From Micrococcales bacterium (GTDB taxonomy: Bacteria; Actinomycetota; Actinomycetes; Actinomycetales; Dermatophilaceae): 19,017 nucleotides of DNA. The position numbers and the translations under genes were made by a program. Below the pieces are notes generated by a model, which saw only the letters and a program-made list of their open reading frames with translations, ran no database searches and was not told where the DNA came from. The stretch covers positions 1 to 19,017 of the forward strand of contig PKWT01000070.1 of assembly GCA_003132125.1 (NCBI GenBank), read 5' to 3'. Below are positions 14,294 through 19,017 of this stretch, one piece after another; within the stretch, counting starts at the first letter, position 1; each line of letters opens with the position of its first letter.

Positions 14294-14548
14294 CGGCAGC
14301 TATGCGAGTCCCACAAGACGAACGCCCAGCGGATGCGCTACGCCCACTTCCGCGAACTCGGCCACTTCATCGGCTCCGGCGCAGTCGAAACCGGTTGCAA
14401 GGCCGTCATCGGCCAACGCCTCAAACTCTCCGGGATGCGCTGGAGCCTGCGCGGCGCCGCCGGCATCGCCACCCTGCGCTGCCAAGAAGCCAGCGGCCGC
14501 TGGGACGAAGTCTGGCACCGGCTCGACAACCAGACGAGCGTGGCCTGA
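14294..14548 (+). pseudogene. Transposase C-terminal remnant (ISKra4-like)
   Basis: Reads LCESHKTNAQRMRYAHFREL, then GHFIGSGAVETGCKAVIGQR, LKLSGMRWSLRGAAGIATLR and CQEASGRWDEVWHRL to a natural stop. The I-G-S-G-A-V-E, K-x-V-I-G-Q-R and S-G-M-R-W motifs are the end of the catalytic domain of ISKra4-like transposases; the Glu of AVE should be the third acidic residue. The N-terminal two thirds are missing; sequence before 14294 belongs to the acetyltransferase. The other end of the element must lie between the stop and about 14594, where the pcnA stub resumes. I could not find terminal repeats. Confidence 0.78.
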
Positions 14549-14557
14549 CCTCGCTAC

Positions 14558-14749
14558 CTACAAATCTGTCGCACACCCAATTGACTCACCGTGACCAGCG
14601 TCGGCGAAGCGGGAGCCCAGCTCGGTCAGCAGCGGCAGAACCGGAGCCAGCCGACGGACGGCCGCGCGCAAGGAGGCACTGGTCGGATCAGAGGCAGCCA
14701 CCAGAGCCAAGAGTAGGTGACGGGTACGCGGACCCGGCCTGGTGTCCAT
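14558..14749 (-). pseudogene. pcnA: CCA tRNA nucleotidyltransferase, N-terminal stub
   Basis: The minus strand reads SLRAAVRRLAPVLPLLTELG, then SRFADAGHGE, after which the frame enters the insertion-sequence side (SIGCATDL-stop). This matches the first helix of actinobacterial PcnA/CCA-adding enzymes, where the continuation would be GHELxLVGGSVRD, the nucleotide-binding G-G/R-D motif. Homology ends near 14594. The assignment rests on few residues but is supported by position: in mycobacteria and relatives pcnA is divergent from mutT4, as here. The start is ATG 14749 or GTG 14701. Loss of pcnA would be severe for a cell, so another copy, or the real gene elsewhere, must be assumed. Confidence 0.6.
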
Positions 14750-14807
14750 CCGCCAGACCATCTCGAGACAGATCAGCACTGGCCCTGCGGCTGGTTACAG
14801 TGAGGCG

Positions 14808-15296
14808 ATGACTTCCTCTGCCCAGCGGCCGGCCCGGCCACCACACCGGCTCCCGTCGGTGGAGGAGACCTCGGCCGGCGGCGTGATCATGGATGTTCAC
14901 GATGGAGTGGCGGTCATCGCGGTCATCGCATGTCGCAACCGTGCCTGGCGGGTCGAGTGGTGCCTGCCCAAAGGACACAGCGAGAACGACGAGACCCTGG
15001 AACAGATGGCCGTGCGCAAAGTTGCCGAGGAGACCGGCATAATCGGACGCACGCTGGCCTCACTGGGCACCATCGACTACTGGTTCTTCACGTCGGAGAC
15101 GCGCGTCCACAAGGTGGTCCACCAGTGCCTTCTCGAAGCCACCGGCGGCGAGCTCACTATCGAGGGCGACCCGCCCTGCCGAGGCCATCGACGTGGCGTG
15201 GTTCCCGCTGCTGGACGCCCACACGCACCTCACCTTTGCCAGTGAACGTGTCGGATTGCCCAGGACGCTTGGGAGCGCCTGGCAGGCGCGACGTGA
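14808..15296 (+). pseudogene. mutT4: MutT4-like Nudix hydrolase with two frameshifts and an altered Nudix box
   Basis: From ATG 14808 the protein reads LPSVEETSAGGVIMD, then the Nudix region PKGHSENDETLEQMAVRKVA followed by EETGI. The consensus G-x5-E-x7-R-E-U-x-E-E-x-G-U is complete except that the Glu after Arg is Lys (AAG instead of GAG), a position that in MutT binds metal and acts in catalysis. The frame then shifts at 15171-15180, continues EAIDVAWFPLLDAHTHLTFA, shifts back near 15250 and ends DAWERLAGAT at 15296. The shifts compensate, so the total length is a normal 162 codons. The last base pairs overlap the GTG of the DUF6049 gene (GTGA), as in intact loci. Order pcnA-mutT4-DUF6049-murJ supports the name. 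Confidence 0.82.
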
Positions 15297-17554
15297 CCGG
15301 GAGCCGACGCCTGAAGCACGTATGCCGGCTGGTTGCCTGCGCTGCCTTGCTCGCGGTTTCTTTGTTGCCGAACGTCGCATCCGGTCCCAGGGCCATGGCA
15401 TTGACCGTGGTGTCTGCCCCGATCGGGGCGACCACCGTCGCGACCGCCGCCGTCATCACCACCTCGACCGCGACTGAGCCTGTGACTGTGGCGTTGACGA
15501 GCATCACGCCGTCGATCGCGGTCCCCAAGGCTCCGATCACCATCTCCGGGATCGTCCGAAACGCCGGCTCGGTTCCGATCGCCTCACCGGTGACGCGCGC
15601 ACTCATCGGGGAGCGCCCTCTGACCAGCCGCGACGCCGTGTCCGGCTGGGCCACTGCAACTGAGCAACGGTCAGTGGCGGAGGTCGCACGAACTTCTCTG
15701 GGCGCCACCTTGGCTCCCGGCTCCGTTGCGAACTTCACCCTCACCATTCCGGCGACGGCGGTCAGCCATCGCGAGCCGTTCGCCGTCCTGCCGCTGCGAG
15801 TCGACGTGGTCGGGACGACGCCCGACGCGGCCAACCAGGATACGAACCTCGGCAACCTACAAACCTTCCTGCCGGCACGGCAGGCGGTGAAGCAGTACGA
15901 ACCGTTGTCCATCGCCTGGTTGGTTCCCCTCACCCTCGATCCCGACCCCGCGCTGTTCGGGATTGACAGCGCCGCTCGCGTCACCGCGTGGACCAAAGCG
16001 ATCGGGACGGGTTCAAGGCTGGATCGGCTGATCATGGGCACCGACAGCACCAAGGTCACCTGGGCCATCGATCCTGCGATCCTGGGCCCGCCGCAGGTTC
16101 CGGCGCCCGCGGTGACCACCACAGCGCCGAGTCCGACGCCGAGCCCCTCACCAGCCCCCACCCAGGGTGAGACGACACCTGCGGATCCAGTGACCGCGCT
16201 GACCACAGCGCTAGCGGGCCGGCTCAGGGCAGCCGCGCCGCGCCATACCCTCTGGTCCTTGCCGTATGCCGATCCCGACATCGCCGCCGTGCTCCCCCTC
16301 GCTTCGGGCAACAGCGCTGTGGCGCCGCTGATCACCCGAACCTCCACCCTGGATGCCACCGTCGGTTCCGCGCGCACCGATATCGCGTGGCCCGTCGACG
16401 GGATGCTGACCACCGGGCGCGAGCAGGAGCTGAAGCAGGCGTTCTCCTCCCCGGGGCTGAGCGCCGCGGTCGTCTCGGCCTCGGCCCTGATCAGCCACAG
16501 CGGATTGACCGAGAACGCGAGCCGCAGGTCCAGCGACGGACTGCCCCTGCTGGCCTATGACGAGGCTCTCAGCCGAACCTTCACCCAGACCTCCTCGACC
16601 GTTACCGGCACCATCACCATCCAGCGGTTCCTGGCGGACACCATGGCGCTGCTCGGTGAACGACCTGGCACCCCAGGCCGATCGGTCCTGGTGGTGGCAC
16701 CCAGGACGTTCGCCGGTGACCCCTCAGTGCTCACGTCCTTCTTCGCGGCCATCGCCACCGCCCCTTGGCTCACCCCGACGTCGACCGACCAGCTGCTCGC
16801 CGCCGGCAGGGCGGCAACCAACGAGCTCCCGGGCGTGGGCACGACCGTGCGGCCGACCTCGCCGCCGACGTCACCTCCGTCTGCGGACCCGTTGAGCCCA
16901 GGCCTCTCCCCGCTGACGGCGGCCAGCCTCAGGACCATCACGAGGACGATGTCCGCCATCACCGGCATCGCGAGCATCCATGACGACGCTGAGCTCTTCC
17001 GTGCGCGCTGGACCGACGCCCAGAACCAGGTCCTGTCGAGTCGTTGGCGGGGTCACCGAACCCGGGTCGCCGCCATCGATACGGCCACACAGGCGGCCAT
17101 CAACGCCGTCAGCCGTGGCGTGCGTGTGATGCCAAGCTCGGTGAACTTCTTCGCCGACAGGGGTGTCCTGCAGATCACCGTGGTCAACGATCTCTCAGTC
17201 CCGGTGCACGATGTCCACCTGACCTTGACCCCGGGCCAGCCGAGGCTGCGGATCGACCAACAAGCCGGACCGCTGAGGATCGGCGCGAACAGTCGCACCA
17301 GCGTGCCGCTGCAAGTCACCGCGATCGCCGCGGGGCTGGTCCCCATACAGGCGGTCCTCACCACAGCCAACGGCACACCTCTGGGGCAGAACGCCCGCGT
17401 CAACGTGCGCGTGCAACCCACCAGCACCTGGATCTACTGGGTTCTGGGCAGTGTGGCCGGCGTCATCTTCGTACTCGGCACCTATCGGTCCCTGCGACGC
17501 GGCCCCACCCGCGCGGCCCGACTCGTCGCGCAGGAGGTACCCCTCGATGTCTGA
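15293..17554 (+). CDS. DUF6049-family secreted, membrane-anchored protein (Rv3909-like)
   Basis: 753 residues from GTG 15293, which overlaps the mutT4 stop by four bases. A signal peptide (basic VTGSRRLKH, then hydrophobic LVACAALLAVSLLPNVASG) begins it. The long outer region contains an early beta-rich domain (about 60-200), a Pro/Ser/Thr linker (about 280-300: APSPTPSPSPAPTQGE), an alpha/beta domain and a final beta-sandwich domain (about 610-700). One transmembrane helix near the end (STWIYWVLGSVAGVIFVLG) and a basic tail (TYRSLRRGPTRAARL) anchor it with the bulk outside. The mutT4-adjacent place and architecture match the actinobacterial DUF6049 family, found next to the lipid II flippase gene; a role in peptidoglycan or envelope assembly is inferred from context only. 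Intact, with no frameshift across 2.2 kb. Confidence 0.88.
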   Translation: MTGSRRLKHVCRLVACAALLAVSLLPNVASGPRAMALTVVSAPIGATTVATAAVITTSTATEPVTVALTSITPSIAVPKAPITISGIVRNAGSVPIASPVTRALIGERPLTSRDAVSGWATATEQRSVAEVARTSLGATLAPGSVANFTLTIPATAVSHREPFAVLPLRVDVVGTTPDAANQDTNLGNLQTFLPARQAVKQYEPLSIAWLVPLTLDPDPALFGIDSAARVTAWTKAIGTGSRLDRLIMGTDSTKVTWAIDPAILGPPQVPAPAVTTTAPSPTPSPSPAPTQGETTPADPVTALTTALAGRLRAAAPRHTLWSLPYADPDIAAVLPLASGNSAVAPLITRTSTLDATVGSARTDIAWPVDGMLTTGREQELKQAFSSPGLSAAVVSASALISHSGLTENASRRSSDGLPLLAYDEALSRTFTQTSSTVTGTITIQRFLADTMALLGERPGTPGRSVLVVAPRTFAGDPSVLTSFFAAIATAPWLTPTSTDQLLAAGRAATNELPGVGTTVRPTSPPTSPPSADPLSPGLSPLTAASLRTITRTMSAITGIASIHDDAELFRARWTDAQNQVLSSRWRGHRTRVAAIDTATQAAINAVSRGVRVMPSSVNFFADRGVLQITVVNDLSVPVHDVHLTLTPGQPRLRIDQQAGPLRIGANSRTSVPLQVTAIAAGLVPIQAVLTTANGTPLGQNARVNVRVQPTSTWIYWVLGSVAGVIFVLGTYRSLRRGPTRAARLVAQEVPLDV
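17532..17537 (+). promoter_or_regulatory. Strong ribosome binding site for the gene at 17547
   Basis: AGGAGG, nine bases before ATG 17547 and inside the end of the DUF6049 gene. It decides that a real, coupled gene starts here even though the frame ends soon. Confidence 0.7.
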
Positions 17555-17675
17555 GCCTGGATCCACCACTGAAATAGTTCACAAGTGCGGGTCGGAACAC
17601 GCGAATACCCTTCTGAGCAGGGAGAATACGACTTATCAAGGGTCGGTTTCATCCGCAAAGAAGGGCATCTGCTGA
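17547..17675 (+). pseudogene. murJ: Start of the next cluster gene, probably murJ (lipid II flippase), cut off by a group II intron
   Basis: The ATG overlaps the DUF6049 stop by eight bases and has a strong ribosome site. The frame begins MSEPGSTTEIV and stops after 42 codons at TGA 17673-17675, three bases before the intron. By gene order (mutT4-DUF6049-murJ) this should be murJ, a 14-helix lipid II flippase, but no transmembrane segment is reached, and base composition falls (more A/T) after about codon 12. Either the intron went into murJ, or foreign DNA had already replaced it. The sequence itself does not prove murJ. Confidence 0.45.
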
Positions 17676-17678
17676 ATG

Positions 17679-19017
17679 GTGCGACACGAAGTCGCTTGTG
17701 TTGAGTGGGCTCGTCGATTGGAGGGTCGGTAACGATGGCGTAGCCCCGGGTCAGTGTTCAAGGCTCGTCTCCGCTCTGACGTGCGTCGCTGGTAACGGCG
17801 GGGTGCGAAGCTCAGGGTTCAAGCCCAAGGGTGCCCGATCCATCCGGGGGCCACAGGTGAGGAGAAGACCGACGGGTGAACGTAATTGAACCCCTGATGA
17901 CGTCTCGTCAGAGTGAGCCCCGGGTGATGGTTGCAGTGCCGGGGTGTAGGAACTGGCCGTTGAGAAGCGGCAGGCGGCGACCGGAGGCATCTATCCGGTT
18001 GTGTGAACACCGCCGTTCTCGGGGTTGAGGGGGCACCCTGTCCGGTCGTGTCTCGTACAAGTGGAACGTGATAACCCCGTTGAGGTCCGGACCGGTTGCG
18101 GTCCGGTAAGCCGACCGTGAGGAAAGCCGAGATCCCCAGCGGGCGTAGGACAGCCCAAGAAGCAAATGCCGGCGGCTGAAAGGCAGCGGGAAACCGGGGC
18201 GTTGTGATCGGTCCTTCACCGGTCGCCCGCATAACCGGCCGGATACGGGCGATGCCCGGGCCTGCAAGGGCGCTGACGTGGGTTGGGTGAGTCTGTGAAG
18301 CAACGATGAGTGTGACACCGGAACCGAAGGACAAGTTGGACACCATGGCGAGGCAACGAGTGGCTACCGTCGTTAGGCGCGCCGTCGTGGTGAACGGACC
18401 GGAGGACGTTGTGCTGCAGTGGGACGCTGTGAACTGGCGCTCCGCTGAGGATGACGTACGGCGTTTACGTCAAAGGATCTTCACGGCGTCGCAGGCTGGG
18501 GACCTCAAGAGGGTCCGCAATCTGCAGAAGCTGATGCTCCGCTCTCGCTCCAACACGCTGGTCAGCGTGCGGCGGGTCGCGGAGCGCAATGCAGGACGCC
18601 TGACGGCGGGTATCGACGGGGAGAGGGCGTTGACCTCCTCGGCCAAGGCGGCACTGACGGTGGATGTTCACCGTGAGCGGTCGTCGTGGCAAGCCCGCCC
18701 GGTCAGGCGTATTTACATCCCGAAAGCGAACGGGAAGCAGCGACCACTCGGGATTCCAGTGCTGCGTGACCGGGCCTTGCAGGCCCGCGTCGTCAATGCG
18801 CTGGAACCAGAGTGGGAGGCACAGTTCGAACCGCGGTCCTACGGATTCCGTCCGGGCCGTGGCTGTCATGACGCGATCGAGGCGATCTACTGGACGCTGA
18901 ACGGCAAACGTGCCAAGCGCCAGTGGGTCCTCGACGCCGACCTGTCAGCAGCGTTCGACCGAATCGATCATCTAGTCCTTGATGCCCTTCCCAGGCGCCC
19001 GTTCCGGGCTGAAAATG
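17679..19017 (+). mobile_element. Group II intron, 5' part (continues past the window)
   Basis: GTGCGACACGAAG at 17679 is the conserved 5' end of bacterial group II introns (GUGYG). About 630 bases of structured RNA without a coding frame follow, with several GC-rich hairpins (for example around 18087-18110), the expected size for domains I to III and part of IV. The reverse transcriptase then starts inside domain IV. Domains V and VI and the 3' exon are outside the window. I could not fix EBS/IBS pairings by eye. Confidence 0.85.
18306..19017 (+). CDS. ltrA: Group II intron reverse transcriptase/maturase (3' part outside the window)
   Basis: ATG 18306 (or 18345) opens a frame that is still open at the window end. 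The N-terminal RT-associated domain is seen as WDAVNWRSAEDDVRRLRQRI, LKRVRNLQKLMLRSRSNTLV and RRVAERNAGRLTAGIDG. RT motifs follow: RRIYIPKANGKQRPLGIPVL, ALEPEWEAQFEPRSYGFRPG, RGCHDAIEAI and VLDADLSAAFDRIDH, which holds the first catalytic Asp. The YADD motif, maturase X domain and any endonuclease domain lie beyond the edge. The protein splices its host RNA and copies it into DNA targets. The last codons (ALPRRPFRAEN) fit the family less well, so a late frameshift is possible. Confidence 0.9.
   Translation, partial: MSVTPEPKDKLDTMARQRVATVVRRAVVVNGPEDVVLQWDAVNWRSAEDDVRRLRQRIFTASQAGDLKRVRNLQKLMLRSRSNTLVSVRRVAERNAGRLTAGIDGERALTSSAKAALTVDVHRERSSWQARPVRRIYIPKANGKQRPLGIPVLRDRALQARVVNALEPEWEAQFEPRSYGFRPGRGCHDAIEAIYWTLNGKRAKRQWVLDADLSAAFDRIDHLVLDALPRRPFRAEN

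Noticed and set aside
14930..15292. Upstream extension of the DUF6049 frame
   Set aside because: Overlaps mutT4 in another frame; the signal peptide starts at GTG 15293 with the expected stop-start overlap.
18249..18255. GATGCCC as EBS2 pairing with GGGCATC in the 5' exon
   Set aside because: It lies about 570 bases into the intron, outside the part of domain I where EBS2 occurs; probably chance.
1..19017. tRNA, rRNA genes and CRISPR arrays
   Set aside because: I saw no cloverleaf-like sequence, rRNA segment or regularly spaced repeat series.

Overview
The window is high-GC DNA, most likely from an actinomycete (Actinomycetota). I infer this from the codon bias, GTG starts, NarL/NarX-type signalling genes, a GAF-ANTAR remnant, a PspA-family remnant with the actinobacterial N-terminus, and a mutT4 / DUF6049 / murJ gene order with a divergent pcnA start, which is the near-oriC arrangement of mycobacteria and relatives. 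I cannot name the genus.

Layout. (1) 1-2770, minus strand: a NarL-type response regulator cut by the window edge, a broken PspA/IM30 gene carrying a perfect 44-bp palindrome, and a three-gene group: a cupredoxin-like lipoprotein (frameshifted), a Tat-signal protein with an ABM-like domain and a Cys/His-rich tail, and a second, leaderless ABM-like protein with a Cys-rich tail. (2) 2974-8920: a frameshifted NarL response regulator overlapping a membrane NarX-type histidine kinase, then a membrane GGDEF-EAL protein whose GGDEF motif is degenerate but whose EAL motifs are intact, converging with a CHASE3-HAMP-GGDEF cyclase whose own motif is intact. (3) 8921-12700: an accessory region of gene fragments (a truncated EAL gene, a lipoyl-domain piece of an E2 acyltransferase, a GAF-ANTAR piece, two unrelated serine-recombinase remnants) with an apparently intact hicAB toxin-antitoxin pair between the recombinase remnants. 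(4) 12895-14289: a divergent crotonase-family protein and a GNAT acetyltransferase with a 16-bp-arm hairpin between them. (5) 14290-19017: a transposase C-terminal remnant joined to a pcnA stub, then mutT4 (two frameshifts and a Nudix-box substitution), an intact DUF6049 membrane-anchored secreted protein, the first codons of a probable murJ, and a group II intron whose reverse transcriptase runs off the end.

How it works together. Regions 1 and 2 look like sensing and output modules: two NarL-type regulators, one cognate kinase, and one probable c-di-GMP phosphodiesterase facing one probable cyclase. The cupredoxin plus twin ABM-like Cys-tail proteins look like an extracytoplasmic metal or redox cassette and are the best candidate here for an undescribed system. 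Regions 3 and 5 record repeated insertion and deletion: the normally conserved pcnA-mutT4-DUF6049-murJ block is interrupted on both sides, by an insertion-sequence remnant and by a group II intron.

Caution: at least seven genes have frameshifts, several with intact neighbours. Some may be sequencing or assembly indels rather than real decay; the 44-bp palindrome and the chimeric gene junctions cannot be explained by single-base errors.
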